This document shows, in pieces, positions 42,698 to 55,141 of a DNA stretch of 64,000 bases. Each line of letters opens with the position of its first letter. Positions within the stretch are counted from its first letter, which is position 1. The DNA comes from Portulaca oleracea (lineage: Eukaryota; Streptophyta; Magnoliopsida; Caryophyllales; Portulacaceae). The stretch covers positions 1,889,001 to 1,953,000 of the forward strand of contig CM055878.1 of the NCBI GenBank assembly GCA_029582165.1. The letters are read 5' to 3'. The notes beneath the pieces were generated by a model. That model did not search any database. It was not told where the DNA came from and worked only from the letters and a program-made list of their open reading frames with translations. The position numbers were made by a program, and so were the translations under genes.

Positions 42698-44028
42698 ATG
42701 GCTTTCGAAAGAAAACTCAACTCATGGATGAACACACTCACCAAACCCGAAAAACGACTCCTTACATACTACAACTTATCCTTGATTGTAAGCCTAAAAC
42801 AAGTGAAGATCGATTGGTTGTTTCTCAAGGCGGCCCTAACTTTTTGGGACTCCAAATTCCATGTCTTTCGCTTCTCTTGGAACGAACTGTGTCCTCTTCC
42901 CGAGGAGTGGGCTTGTATGCTCAACTTTGATCTCTATGCTCCACCTACAAATCCTCCTCTCGCTCACAATTATCGTGAAAAGTTCGAGGAACTGACGAAT
43001 TTCAACCACCGGGCACTAGGACACATTTTGGTGGATAATAGGGTCAATTTACAAGCTTTAGTGGAGTTCTTTCAATCACTAGAGGCGCTCAGACTCAACC
43101 CGACTTTACGAGTGTGAGGTTTGGTTTTCTGTATTTTGGCTGAACATTTATTTTATTACAGGGGTTCAGGTTTTGCACCTCTTTCTCTTATCCAAATTGT
43201 AAATGAGATGTCTCGGGGTTACAATACTACTCCGATGATGATTGCTGAGACCCTTCTTGGCCTTGATTCCTGGACTACTAAACAAACCTTCCGCGGAAGC
43301 CCCCTTGTTCTTCGAGTGAGTATCAACATTTCCTCTTTTTTTTTTTTTGTTGCTCTCTTTTTTGCTTTTCCTCTCTTTTTTTTATTATTATTTTTTTCCA
43401 TTTTGCATGGATCATCCGAGTGGTCCATGTGGAATCACTTGTCGATTTTCTCTTTTTTTCGGTTGTAATTGTTTTTGTGCAACCAAAATTCTCACTTCCG
43501 TCCCTTCGCTTGTAGATGTGGCTTATGGAGAACTTGGACATGATTTTCTTTTCCATGACCTCCTCAGAACTAGCAAACTTTTAACAACGCAAAAGGAAAT
43601 TCGACACTTGCCGCAACTTCGATGAGTGGGTCATTTTTCTCAAGAATCACAAGGAAATCCGCTGGTGGGTTCAATGGTGGAAGGTACCATGTTTCTCGAA
43701 CCATTCTCGTAAGGCTGCCCACATTACGCTACTTGGCCTCACAGAGCTTACATATTACTTTCCCGATCGAGTCATGCGAAAAATGGGGCATTCTCAAGAC
43801 ATCCCTCTTCTTCCGTGCGAGATTCCCGACCTTACTCATCTCCGAGGGTCAATGATCGAGTCGTGGCTCAAATACTGGAAGAAAAGAGCGGAACGGAGGT
43901 ACCTACCTCGAACCGTATCTCTACTGCTTCAACGGATGGTTATCGGGGCTGGCTTGTTGCTACTATCGGCGCTGGCCATTGGCATGAGAAGTCGTCACGC
44001 TCACCTCTCCGAGACACCCCAAAATTAA
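42698..44028 (+). pseudogene. Antisense gene 2 of element D: DUF7745-like protein, two exons
   Basis: Exon 1 is 42698-43315 (start MAFERKLNSWM; donor CGA/GTGAGT). Exon 2 starts at 43516 (acceptor CTTGTAG), joined in phase 0. The intron of 200 bp is very T-rich. Domain clues: FWDSKFHVFRFSWNELCPLP, LGHILVDNRVNLQALVEFF, then exon 2 TYYFPDRVMRKMGHSQDIP. These fit the domain of Tat/Ogre antisense ORFs that databases call DUF7745; the name is from memory. Stops are at 43115 (TGA) and near 43582 (TAA). AATAAA at 44258 could end the transcript. The gene is convergent with D pol, whose end lies at 44669. Function unknown. Confidence 0.72.
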
Positions 44029-44668
44029 AGAGTGTCATTGTGGCTAATGATTCTGGGTCTGGTTCCATAGAAGAGACGCACCCAAGGAAGGAAAAACAAG
44101 CAAGTCCGAATGAATGAGCACTAATGGGCCTAAACCGACTCTAACTCAACTAAGACTATACTTAGTACTAAATAAGTAGGATAGAGAGAAAGAAATGGAA
44201 TGGAAGAAATGCGTGTGTTGTGTATTTTATTATTAGATGCTTTTCCTTTAGAAAATTAATAAAACAAAAATGTATTAAAAAGATGCACTCCTTTTATTGC
44301 TATCAGAAGTAAAATATTACATTATGTTTTATAAGAATCAACACAAGCCATGATCTTCTTCTCGTCCCTCAAAGGCGCATCTTCAACTGCAACATTTTAT
44401 TCTCTCCTTTTACCTAACTTGTCCCGAGTGATTTTCAAGTTAGTCTCTCATTTTTTTTCTTTTCTTTTTTTTCTTTTTTTTTTGTACTCTTCTTTTACCA
44501 GACTCGCCTCAGAGAGGTTTTCAAGTCAACCACTCTATAGTTTTTCACTCTTTTTTCTTTTTTTCTTTTCTTTTTCTCTCATAATAAAGTGGCCTATTGG
44601 CAGTTCGGTTGCTTGCTTTTATAAGATAGTGTATGTCTAAGTAGCTAAAGATATCGACCCTTATAGCC
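44029..44668. other. Convergent intergenic region of D
   Basis: No gene. It holds the AATAAA of antisense gene 2 at 44258-44263 and long pyrimidine runs (44440-44580), which read as purine runs on the minus strand after pol. Confidence 0.55.
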
Positions 44669-46643
44669 TTAAACATAATATCTTTTCAGCTGATCTAGGT
44701 TCACGGGCTGGACAAGCTCTTCTCCTTCTGGCATGGCCAATAGGGCGGCGCCTCTCGGAGTGATAGAGATAATAACATATGGATCTTTCCAGTTTGGGGC
44801 AAACTTGCCTCGAGGATCTTGGTGTGCTGCCCTCATTTCTTGTAGCACTAGATCTCCTTCTGCTAAATCCCGATCTTTGACTTTCCAATTGAATGCTCGG
44901 GAAATCCGACTCTGGCAGAGTTGAATGTTATGCAAAGCGCGGAGTCATCGCTCGTCCAATAGAACCAACTCCTCATATCTAGCTCGGGCCAATTCAGCCT
45001 CTGGGATTTGACTTTCATCAATGATTCTCAAGGAAGGAACACCAAGTTTTACCGACAAGACTGCTTCCATCCCGTACACTAAAGAGTATGGTGTAGCTCC
45101 AGCTCCCGTTCGAATTGACGTTCGGTATCCCCATAGTGCGAAGGGAAGCTTGTCAGGTCAATCCTTATAGGTGACGACCATCTTCTTGATTATTTCCACC
45201 AGAGTTTTGTTCACGGCCTCTACTGCTCCATTGGTTTGTGGCCGATAGGGAGAAGCATGGTGATGTCAGATTTTATACTTGGTTAAAAGAGCTGCAAATT
45301 CACCCATGAAATGGCTCCTGTTATCACTGATTACTTCATGTGGCACTCCGTGTCTACAAATGATGTTCCTCAGCATGAACTTGGCCACATGCTTCGAAGT
45401 GATTTTTGAATAAGAGGCAACTTCTACCCATTTAGTAAAATACTCCACGGCTACCAACACATATTCATGTCCTCTTGTGCCTTGGGGCGAAAGCTTCCCA
45501 ACAATGTCGATTCCCCATACCGAAAACGGCCAAGGCGAGGCCAAAGTGGTTAAGTAGGAGGATGGTTGATGCTTAAGATCAACATATTCTTGACACTTCG
45601 GGCATCTTCTCACCAATTGGAGACAGCCAGATTCCATAGTTGACAAAAAATAACGTGCTCTTTGGAACTTCTTAACCAACATCCTTCCGTTCATGTGCGG
45701 CCCACATTCCCCTCCATGAGTGGACTTCATCAATTCCTTAGCTTCCTCCTCATCAACACACAAGAGGTTTATCCCCGTAGCAGTTTTGTTGTATAAATGG
45801 TCTTGAAATATGCAATATTGAGAGACCACCAGCCGAATAGCCCTCTTGGCTCGACGCTCGGCATTTAGCGGATATGAACCATCTTTCAAAAAGGTGTATA
45901 TATCGAAGAACCATACGTTGGTGCTGACGGAGCTGATCATTAATTGTTGGTGAGCAGGATGAGCTCTCCTTTCTACCGCCACTGCTAAAGTTTGTTCCTT
46001 CTCTGGCATGTCTACCATAGACGAAAGTTTTGCTAGCGCATCGGCCAACTCGTTATGGCTTCGCGACAGATATATGTACTCAATGTGCTTGAATTTTTCA
46101 GCCAACTTAGACAAATGTTGCTGATACAAGGCCAAAGACTCGCTTTTCACCTTCCACCCACTGGTAGCTTGGTTGACAATCAAACTAGAGTCTCCAAACA
46201 CCCGTAACCTTTCAATTCCCATCTCCAGGGCTGTATGCATGCCTAAAATCCAGGCTTCATACTCGGCAGAGTTGTTGGTAGCGTCAAAGTCGAGCTTGAC
46301 TGCTAAAGGAAAAAGTACATTCTCGGGGCAAATTAGCAGAGCTCCGGCCCCGCATCCTATCTGGTTGGCAGCACCATCAAAGTACAGCTTCCAGGTTTCT
46401 TCTTCAACTTAGAAAATTTGCTCGTCACTAAACTCCAAGCCCCCAGTGTTAGGATCTCCTGTAGGGAATTCGGCCAGAAAATCAGAGACTGCACGACCCT
46501 TAATAGACTTCTGAGGTCGGAAATGCAGGTCGAATTCAAATAGCATGACCACCCATCGAGCAATCCTGCTGTTGATAGTGGGTTACTCCATGATGAATTT
46601 GACTAGGTTGCAGGCAGCGATCACATACACAGTGTGAGAGAGC
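44669..46643 (-). pseudogene. pol: Tat/Ogre Pol, 3' part: RNase H pair end, second RNase H, integrase (element D)
   Basis: Read downward from 46643. The tail of the first RNase H is followed by a second, archaeal-like RNase H with YFDGAANQIGCGAG, NNSAEYEA, FGDSSLIVNQ and SHNELADALAKL, so all four acidic positions are present. The integrase has the HHCC finger (HGGECGPHMNG ... CPKCQ). The core has FSVWGIDIVG (Asp) and VISDNRSHF (Asp). After a stop at 45264 comes TNGAVEAVN (Glu), so the DDE residues are intact. The end is QPVNLDQLKRYYV near 44669. Stops are also near 46590 and 46411, and near 44935. Start of this piece is the E insertion point. Confidence 0.9.
46639..46643. repeat. TSD of element E, left copy (agagc)
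   Basis: agagc before TGTTTAG of E, repeated at 49603-49607. Removing E and one copy restores the D RNase H reading. Confidence 0.9.
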
Positions 46644-47105
46644 TGTTTAGACCCAGTTTTGTGTCTAAATAACGCCTTAATTCTTAGGCTTTTGACTCGT
46701 TTCGTGTTTATTTTCATGGCTTTTTAGTATATTTTGAGTTATTTTGTAGGTTTTGGTGTTTTTACTCAAAACGAGGTAAAACGGACCATTTTAGAGCATT
46801 TTTGGTGATTTCCTGAGCCGAGCCGGACCGAGAGCCGAGGTGAAGTTGACCTGGGGTCACTTTCCCTTCATTTGGTACTAATTAGTGAGGATGAAGGAAG
46901 GAACAAAAGGAAGAAAAGAGGACCACACCTACGGTCAGTGAAGACCGCACCTACGGTTAGTGAAGACCGCACTTGCGGTCTTACGAAGGTAGAATCGCCC
47001 AGCAGTTTTCGCGCGTGACACCTGCTACTTTCCCTGGGCAGCAAGAGACCGCACCTGCCGTCTCCTAGACCGCACCTGCAGCCTCATACTTTGTTCATAT
47101 CCGGC
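46644..47105 (+). mobile_element. Element E 5' LTR portion
   Basis: Matches A LTR U3 (TGTTTAGACCCAGTT ...) including gaccgcacctgcggtc-type array words at 46920-47090. It lacks TATA, U5 hairpins and the ttaca end. Its right limit is approximate. Confidence 0.75.
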
Positions 47106-47440
47106 CTTTCAAGGCCCGAGACCTGGCACATCACCGAATATCAAGTCGGGGTTATCTTATCTTTCTATCCGGCCTACTATGTCTTTAAAGATGCATGCTC
47201 CATATTTGCGCAAGAAGAGGAAGCGATGGAAAAGGAGGAAGAAACATTGGTGGAGTAAGATGAGGAGGCCTTTACCTTTGATTCCTTTGTAGTTGACTAG
47301 ACCACCGGAGGATTATCTCAAATGATTCATGAGTTTTATTGGGATGTGCCGGAGGAGAAGGAAGAAGAGTTGGTGGAGAAAGCTTACCATGTTTCTCTCT
47401 TGCACACCACGCCTTTCGAGAATCAAGTAAGTAATTAGGT
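47106..47440 (+). pseudogene. Gag tail remnant of element E
   Basis: From about 47211 the acidic Glu-rich coding matches the end of A gag (gatggaaaaggaggaagaaac), ending at 'aattaggtcaagct', the same post-gag words as A at 10838. Several stops interrupt it. 47106-47210 is not recognised. Confidence 0.6.
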
Positions 47441-49205
47441 CAAGCTCAGGACCCTAAACAAGCGCTTTATGGGAGGCAACCCATACTTTTATTTCTTTCT
47501 TATGAGTTAATTTCTAGTTTTTCTTAGTTAGTCTCTTTTTCATGTTTCTAATCTTGCATGCGGATCTTACGAGCTTTGATCATTTTCACTTGATAATTCT
47601 AACCCTTTGCTTGGCTATCACGGATCGCGGATTGAGTAATCATTTGTTTTTGAAGAACTCGAGGTAATATCTCTCCGCTCTTCTCTTTTTCAGTTGAATA
47701 CCCTATGATCCATGCTGCATGCTTGATTTTTCTTTTGGGTGGCGAACCCCTTTGAGTGTTTGTGTTGGGATAATATTTATGTTGGAGCCGTGTGAGCTCG
47801 GGTCGCCACCATTTGCTTGATAGTTGTTTTTGTTTGTTTGCTTTTTGTAGGTTTTCTACCCTTTTCTTGTGACACCTTCCCACAATGAGGACATGGTGGC
47901 ATTTTAAGTGTGTGGGGGGGGGGGGAGATATTTTGTTTCAGGGGTAGATCACCTAGCTCTTTGTTTTTGTTTTCTTAGAGTTTGCCTAAAATTTGAAAAA
48001 ACTTTGTGTGAAAAACGAGAAGAGAGGGAAGTGAAAGCCTTTTAAAAGTTTTCTTTTGTTTTTGTTTCGCTTTGTTTTGCTTTGTTTCTTGGATCTTGTC
48101 GTCGAAATCGACAAGTCGTTCTTAAACTTCTTTAAAAGAAACCGGTCTGAGCGTTTCGACCCTGTCTCGAGTGCTAGTCATGAATTATCTCTTTATATGT
48201 CCTTCATTGAGTGTCTAGTTAGAACCCCGATTCCTTTCACGTTCTGGTTGAAACCGGGATGTTCTAGTGGTTTGTGTTCGAGCTCGTTCTCTCTTTCCTG
48301 TTTAAGAAAAAGCAAAAGCAAAGTAGAAAAAAAAAGCAAAAAGAAAGAAAAAGAAGCAAAGCTTTAATAACCTGATTAAGTGGGGAGAGTCGGCTTTAGG
48401 ACATTGAACCACCATAAAGTTAGTCGACCTAAACAGGCCCGGTATTAGCGGTACGACGTTGATACCCCTTAAGCACCTCCTAAATCGAATTTTCGACGGA
48501 GATGTGTATGGAAAAGACTGTGTTGGGAGGGTAGACCCCAAATTGTGGGCCGTGCAATTCCCGAAAAGCTAGCCTCGACCTTAAAAAAATTTCGTTGGGA
48601 ATACCCACCCCAAAAAAGAAAGACTTTTAGAGTTAATAAAGCGTGGGGCCTCTCCTTGCATTACCTATGGCCCTCCCCAAGCCAAGGGCGACCAAATGTG
48701 AGGAAGGGCAACTCTTTTCTTTTCCTTGTTCGTTTCATTGTTTTGAGCTCGGCCACGAGTCTTTAGAGTCTTTCGAGATTGGTTGGAACCTAGTAGCACA
48801 TGTACATATGGGGTTTTGCCTGCCATTAGGTGTAGGACATCGAAAATCCCAAAGACTGACGTTTGTTTGGGGTAGGTGCTTGTGAGATGCTCATAACGGT
48901 TCCTTTTGGAGGTTTAATAATGTTTTCCTAATTGAGATTGCAAGATCCTTTAAAGCGAAGCTTTTGTTTTTCTTTTCTTTTGTTTTCGTCGGTTTTGTTT
49001 TCACTTTCCCTCTCTCCTTTTTCTTTGGCTTTTGTGGGTATAGCCGCTACAAACCCTCACGAGTCCATCTCATCCACCCGGGCTGCCGGGGGGTTCAAAG
49101 GGCTTGGTGCATATGCTCAATGCACTCGTTTCCTCCCACGATAGAGGAGTTGGTGTTTAGTTTTTCTTATTTGTTTTTTTTGTTTTTCTCGGGACGAGCA
49201 AAAGT
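47441..49205 (+). other. Noncoding 3' module of element E
   Basis: Aligns with the A and B modules throughout, including 'tttgggtggcgaacccctt', 'gggtagatcacctagc' and 'cacccgggctgccgggg'. A PPT-like G-tract lies at about 47914-47926. Confidence 0.72.
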
Positions 49206-49225
49206 TTAAGTGTGGGGGGGGGGGG
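49206..49225 (+). promoter_or_regulatory. Polypurine tract of element E
   Basis: TTTAAGTGTG followed by a long G-run directly before TGTTTAG at 49226. Confidence 0.8.
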
Positions 49226-49602
49226 TGTTTAGACCCAATTTTGTGTCTAAATAACGCCTTAATTCTTAGGCTTTTGACTCACTTCGTGTTTATTTTCATG
49301 TCTTTTTAGTATGTTTTGAGTTATTTTGTAAGTTTTGGTGTTTTTACTCAAAACGAGGTAAAACGGACCATTTTAGAGCATTTTTGGTGATTTCCCGAGC
49401 CGAGCCGGACCGAGAGCCGAGGCGAAGTTGACCCGGGATCACTTTCCCTTCATTTGGTACTAATTAGTGAGGGTGAAGACCCCTTTCAACCAATATCCTT
49501 ACCTAGTGATCTTAACCCGACCTTAGACCGAGTTTCTTAGCCAAGGCCCCTAGCTCCTCGAGAAGAACGATATAAAAACCGGGGTACAAAAACCACATTA
49601 CA
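49226..49602 (+). mobile_element. Element E 3' LTR, internally deleted
   Basis: 377 bp. The first ~225 bp match the A LTR start and the last ~125 bp match the A LTR end (to CACATTACA). The middle ~1.3 kb, with array, TATA and hairpins, is missing. Confidence 0.85.
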
Positions 49603-49607
49603 AGAGC
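49603..49607. repeat. TSD of element E, right copy (agagc)
   Basis: Matches 46639-46643. Confidence 0.9.
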
Positions 49608-51186
49608 ATATAGTGGCGAAGCTTCTTCGTTGACCATACCAATGCTAAGGCTATCTTATCGATTTCAGAATAGCGGGACTCACACCCAAGAAATTTCTTG
49701 CTAATATAATAGATGGCTCGTTCTATCCAATCACTTTCTTATACCAGCATAGCATCCATAGCGCTTGAACTGATGGTGAGGTAAAGCAGTAATGGCTTTC
49801 CCGGTACATGTGGGACTAGTACCGGTGGATTGGTTAAGTCAACCTTAACTTTATCGAACACCGCTTGACACTAGTTATCCCATTCGATCGTCGCTTCCTT
49901 CTACAACTTCTTAAATAAAGGCTCACGAGTTATTGTGAGCTTGGAGATGAACCTGCTTAGTTATGGCACCCGCCCTAGGAACCCGCGGATCTCCTTTTCT
50001 GTTCGAGGCGGAGGCATGTCTTGAATAGCCTTGATCTTGGATAGATCAACCTCTATTCCCCGTTGACTGATGATATAGCCCATCAATTTTCCCGAAGTCA
50101 CTCCAAACGCACATTTATGTGGATTCAACCTCATGTTGTACTTGCCGATCCTAAGGAAAAACTTGCGTAAGTTTGGAATGTGGTCCTCACGCTTCTTTGA
50201 CTTGACGATCATGTCATCTACATACACATCTACCTCCACGTGAATCATGTCATGAAGTAGTAGCGGTGCGTTGGTAAGTAGCACCAACATTCTTCAATCC
50301 AAAAGGCATGATAGTGTAACAGAAAGTCCCCCGTGGAGTAATGAAAGATGTTTTCTCTATATCTTCTTCAGCCATCTTAATTTGGTTGTAGCCAACATAT
50401 CTACTATGAACGATAGCAGCCCGTGTCCACAAGTATGATTAACCAGGACAACAATATTTGCAAAAGGAAAGTAATCCTTTGGGCTAGCTTTGTTCAGATC
50501 TCGAAAATCAATTCACATTCGCACCTTCCCATCCTTCTTTGGCACATGGACAATGTTAGCTACCCACTCCGGGAATTCTACTACCCTAATAGACTTGGCT
50601 TCTAACTGCTTTTTGATTTCACTATGAATTTTGTCCGACCATTCATTCTTGATTCTGCGAGGCCGCTGCTGTACCGGCTTTGTACCAGGATAGAGTGGAA
50701 TTGCGTGTTTAGCGATTTCCCTGTCAATCCCAGTATGTCTTCGTAAGACCAAGCGAAGACGTCGACAAACTCCTTTAGAAGCGTGGTGAACTCCTGTTGC
50801 TTCTCCAGGGTTAATGATTTGCCAATTTTCAATTCCCGAGGAGTTTCAGGCGTCCCCACATTGATGGTGATAGTTTCTTCAATAAGTGCCATGTGATTCT
50901 CGTGGTTGTTCATGGCTTGTGTTAATTCATTAAGGTCTTTTAAAGGTTTAGCATCAAATTCATAATTATTAGCACAATAATTAGGGGGAAGGGAAGAAGA
51001 GCAAGAATACTCAGAAACGTTCACTTCATTGAATATAGAAACGGATACAAACTTATCAGACTTGGGGCTAATCCCAACTGACTCAGACTCGATTACAGAC
51101 CCACTAGTGCTTAACTTAGACCAGACCTTACAAGGCTCTCCTAACATTAAGGTACATTTATTGTTGATAGAATCGACCCAGGTCAC
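49608..51186 (-). pseudogene. pol: Tat/Ogre Pol, 5' part: RT and first RNase H (element D)
   Basis: Read downward from 51186. The RT leader (LLKEFVDVFAWSYEDILGL) changes frame near 50740. RT follows: KQLEAKSIRVVEFPEWVANI, PKKDGKVRM, IDFRDLNKASPKD, and YVDDMIVKSKK near 50230. MGYIISQRGIEV and KEIRGFLGR close the RT region. The connection (EIDKIALALVWSTKKLRHYML) is the end of the ordinary gypsy RNase H, cut by E. There are several stops and at least two frameshifts. YVDD rather than FMDD separates it from the Athila RTs in the window. Confidence 0.9.
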
Positions 51187-51551
51187 TTCACGGCAACCTC
51201 CATCAGCAAAAATTATGGCGCTTGGATCGAATTCAGGATTGGACTACACAACAACCACCGGGTCCACTTCTTTTCCTTCGTTACCAACCTCTTGGCCAAA
51301 CAGTAGACCAAACATTTTCCCTCCAGAAAGATGAGTCCATTCAAGAGGTGACTGCTCATCTGGTCCAAGCTTGACAATTACTCCTACCGAGACATCACAG
51401 TCGTTAAAGACCTCCAGTCCGAGAAGGCGAACACCGTTAACATATCGAGGTTCCCAAAATCCGAATCACGGAAGTCATCCCTTTGTCTTATGAACTGTCC
51501 GTTTAGAGTTAACGGGTACGGCTTGGTCTCCATCAGCGTAGGAGAGACGAA

Positions 51552-52125
51552 CTAGTTTCTTTGTCGGGATAATGCAACTTTGGCAAGACAGACCTCCTGA
51601 TTGGTTGACTTATACCCCAAGCCAAAATGACAAGAATAAGCGGCGGTAGAGAACTTTGGCGCGACCCTGTCTGGCCTCCTTCCTAAAGACAGCCCAAGAA
51701 AATATCCCCGTCTCCTCATAATAGCATGTATATTTGGGTTAGAAATAAGGGGCAAAATCAAAGGGTGTATCATCCTCTGTAGCAGCGACCATCACAAAGT
51801 TGTAAAGCTCGACATCAGTAGAGGTATGCTCTACTTCTAACACAGGCTGTTTGGGTTTGAAGGTCCCAGAGACAACTCCTCCTGAAAGGGTGACCACTTG
51901 ATCGTGTATGACCATCTTCACCTTTTGATGTAACGTCGATGCCATGACATTACAGCCGTGTAGCCATGGGCGTCCCAGCAACGTATTGAAAGCAGCTGGA
52001 ATATCCTGAACCATAAATTCAACATTCTGAGCGATGTGATCAAAGGTGACAGGAAAAGTCACTGTGCCTAGTGATTTCCGAGGGGTGTTGTCATATGCAC
52101 GAAGTAACACAACATCCTGAACCAA
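51552..52125 (-). pseudogene. Tat/Ogre aspartic protease region (element D)
   Basis: Minus-strand reading with NTLLGRPWLHGCNVMASTLH, the Tat-lineage equivalent of the protease flap block. A second frame (51773-51552) has MRRRGYFLGLSLGR and LGYK, a glycine-rich block between protease and RT. The catalytic D-S/T-G stretch upstream is too decayed to point to. Stops separate it from gag and RT. Confidence 0.75.
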
Positions 52126-52455
52126 TTGGCCTTTTTGAACCCCTAACTTGGCAGCAGTATGTCAGGGACAAACATTCGCAGCAGAACAATTATCCACTAA
52201 AATCAACGTAATCACTTTATTAGAACAAAGTGCGGTTAAATACAAGGCTTTATTGTGGTTCATTCCAGATACAAGCAGATCTTCGTCACTGAAAGTAATG
52301 GCACCTTGACTAGCGACAACATGCGAAACCAAGGCTTCCGGAGTTGTGGAAGTAGGAATGATAGCATTCTAGAGAGCCGCCAGTACTAGCTCTCGGTGTG
52401 GTTCAAAGGCACAAATTAGCTGCCAAATTGACACATTTGCCACAATCTTCTTCAT

Positions 52456-53981
52456 TTATGTAAGAACAGGATCTTCAGGAGTAGCAGGTACTTCTGTCCT
52501 TGTGGGTCCTGGATTCGGCGGAGGAGTTGTAGGTTCAGTCCTCGCCTGATTATGCCTTCCCGACCTAGTTAGGAACGTAGCACTAGGTGGACTCTCTTCT
52601 TCTTTGTCGGACCAGAAATCATCGATAGGATCTTCGTCATATATATCCTCTTCATCACTAACCCAAATGTCGTTGACAGTAAAGGCTGTCAAATCTTCAG
52701 GAAGGAGTACGGGTGCTTCTTCATCGGTAATACATTCAGACGGACCAAAAGTGCCCTCTCCCACAAAGATAGCATGATTTGGGAGAGGATTGCTTTTGTT
52801 ATTGGGTTTATTTGCAGCTTTAGGCATTGGCAGTGCCCCAGAACGGATCATCTTCTCAATTTGATTCTTAAGCATCTAGCATCGCTCGGTGTCATGGCCC
52901 CTGGCCCGGTGATTCTTGCAATAGGCATTATTTTTCCACCCTGGTCCCTTAGTCTCAGATTCAGGCCTAGGTGTTGGCAACTGGATCTTGTTTGACTTCA
53001 ACAATCGATCCAAGGGTTCAGCATAAGTCATGTCGAGTGGGGTATATGAATCATATTGGAAATAGGTCAGCTTCGGAGGCGGACCACGATTCACATTCTG
53101 GACGAGGCTTGTTTCAGCCACTTTAGGAGCGTTGATGGTTCTTCTACCCACGTTGTTGCCCTTCCAACTTTGAGATGCAGCGGTCCTCTCCTTGCGTGCC
53201 TCTAACTTAGGACACAACTTTTTCAGATATTTAAAACTCTCAACCATATAAAAATCTAACTGTTGTGCCAGACTCGGCTTCAACCCATGGACGAACGTTT
53301 CCAACTGCATTTCTATGGGGATAATGCTAGTCACTTGTGATAGCTTATCATGCCACTTCTCATAATAGGTTGTGAATAACTCATTTTCTCCTTGTAGAAT
53401 AGCCATGATGTTTGATAGGGTAACCTTGTCCTTTTGAATTTTGCTATAATGCTCGATGAATACCCTGCGAAGGGTAGTCCAATCTCCTCTCACCTCCAGT
53501 GGAAGAGTGTAGTACCAGTTAAACGCCTCATCCTTCAACGATGATGGAAAGACTTGCCTGTAATGTTCAGTAGTGATGCCTTGAAGTGGCATCATTCAGT
53601 TGAATTCCCATACATGATGGGTTGGATTCTCAGACGGATGAAACTTCTTCAAGGGTATGTCCATCTTTCCCACTATATTAGCATTAAGCTCAGCAGGTGG
53701 TTCGAACTCGACGAGATGGTTAGTAAAGATCAGCATTTAACTCACGACATCTTTAAACACATTCAGATGAGCTTTTATGTCTTGGATGACGGGATCGTCA
53801 CGCAGCTCAGCTTTGCCTGGGACAGTTTGAGGGACAATCACTTCCGGTGATAGCTTGGTGTCGGGTCATCAGGTACTTCAATGACCTCTCCTGCACTGGA
53901 ACTTTCGCCTATTTTTCCTTTGCCCTTGTCAACTAGAGGGTTAGAGAGAATCTCCATGGAATTCTCATCATTATCCGCCAT
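52456..53981 (-). pseudogene. gag: Tat/Ogre Gag (element D)
   Basis: Minus strand, probable start MADNDENSME at 53981. The capsid region has VFPSSLKDEAFNWYYTLP and FIEHYSKIQ (about 53560-53400). It is followed by CKNHRARGHDTERC, the Tat-type CxxHx4GHxTxxC knuckle near 52880, a stop where Trp is usual, then LKNQIEKMI and an acidic Asp/Glu segment to 52456. Stops are near 53730 and 53597. The position directly after PBS and leader supports the call. Confidence 0.85.
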
Positions 53982-55117
53982 TTCCATATGCACATTGATG
54001 CATTGCACAGCCTCTAAACCACATTGATGCCATTTCCATATCCACTGGCCGACCGTTTTAAGGAGAATCTGTAACTTGGACCTTCTACTTGAGCCAACTC
54101 GAGTCGTATTGACTCTTACGCGGGCTAGAACAATGACAAGACTGACGGGCTTACCATTTTCTACACACATTTTTTTAGTTGTTAAGGAAAGTGGATATCG
54201 TAAAGAATTGAATAAAACCAACAATGGACGAGTTGTAATTAATTTATGGACTTAACTGCTAAATCCAGCATGGTTGGGCCTAACCATGGGCCGGCCATGA
54301 ATATTATGGATTTAATAATTAAAACGATAAATTAATTTATTCGAGCCCAGTGATCATTACACAGTCTACAACTTTAACCACTAACTTTGTTTTGACTTTT
54401 AATCAGGTTTATTGGACCTTTGTTAGGGAGATGTTGTAAAGGGCCATATAGAATCATCAAAGGCGAGTTGAGTTTACTTTATAAACCAAGATAACTAACC
54501 TTTATAAGTAAATGGGTCCAACTACTGGGTTAACCATAATTTTTGAGGTTAATTAACTTAGTTGGTAAACATGACTCTTCTCAGCCCAATGACTACTACA
54601 CGGACTAGAACAACACTCCTAAACTTGGGTCGACTCTTTACAACGGAACTAAACACATAGCACACATATGAACAAGGGGTATCCTAAACCAAGGCTCTAT
54701 GTACAAAAGAGTTATTGGCTGGATAAGGCTTAGCGGCTCATGTACTCGCCCCGGTGCATTCTTGTTGTAAAGGCAACTTGAATGTGTGTGGTGTTGCTCT
54801 TGGAGGCTCGAGTGGAGACCTCGTATAGTGATGCATGAGTGGATGTGGTGACTAATGCTCTCTCGATGTAAAGGCACCAATTAAGTATAGCCGGTCCAAC
54901 ATCCCATGGGTTATTTTTTGTGGTTAAAAAGAGAAAACCTAAACCGTCGATTTACGTGCTCCTACGACATATTACATGTCAAGGGAGTGCCCCGGTATAT
55001 GTAATACATTATGCCTAAAAAGAATGACTTAATAATATAAAGTAAAATTCATTTTCCTTCCAAAAATTTTAAAGGACACTAAACTTTTTTCAAGTTTTAT
55101 CCGCTTTAAGAAAAACT
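53982..55117 (-). other. D leader between PBS and gag
   Basis: About 1.1 kb without a credible gene. Ogre elements may carry an extra ORF1 here, but I see none. On the plus strand it reads as AT-rich low-coding sequence. Confidence 0.55.
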
Positions 55118-55134
55118 CCCCAGTGGAGTCGCCA
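55118..55134 (-). promoter_or_regulatory. Primer-binding site, tRNA-Arg type (element D)
   Basis: Minus-strand TGGCGACTCCACTGGGG, 7 nt inside the LTR. It is complementary to a tRNA-Arg 3' end with about one mismatch, as usual for Tat/Ogre. It fixes D orientation as minus. Confidence 0.85.
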
Positions 55135-55141
55135 AAAGCCC

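Larger units (their letters stand above)
46644..49602 (+). mobile_element. Element E: strongly deleted Athila element of the A family
   Basis: 2959 bp with perfect TSDs. It has the A-family LTR start, then a jump to the tail of A gag, the whole 3' noncoding module, a PPT, and a 377-bp 3' LTR lacking the LTR middle. PBS, most of gag, protease, pol and third ORF are absent. It sits in the first RNase H of D on the opposite strand. Confidence 0.88.
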
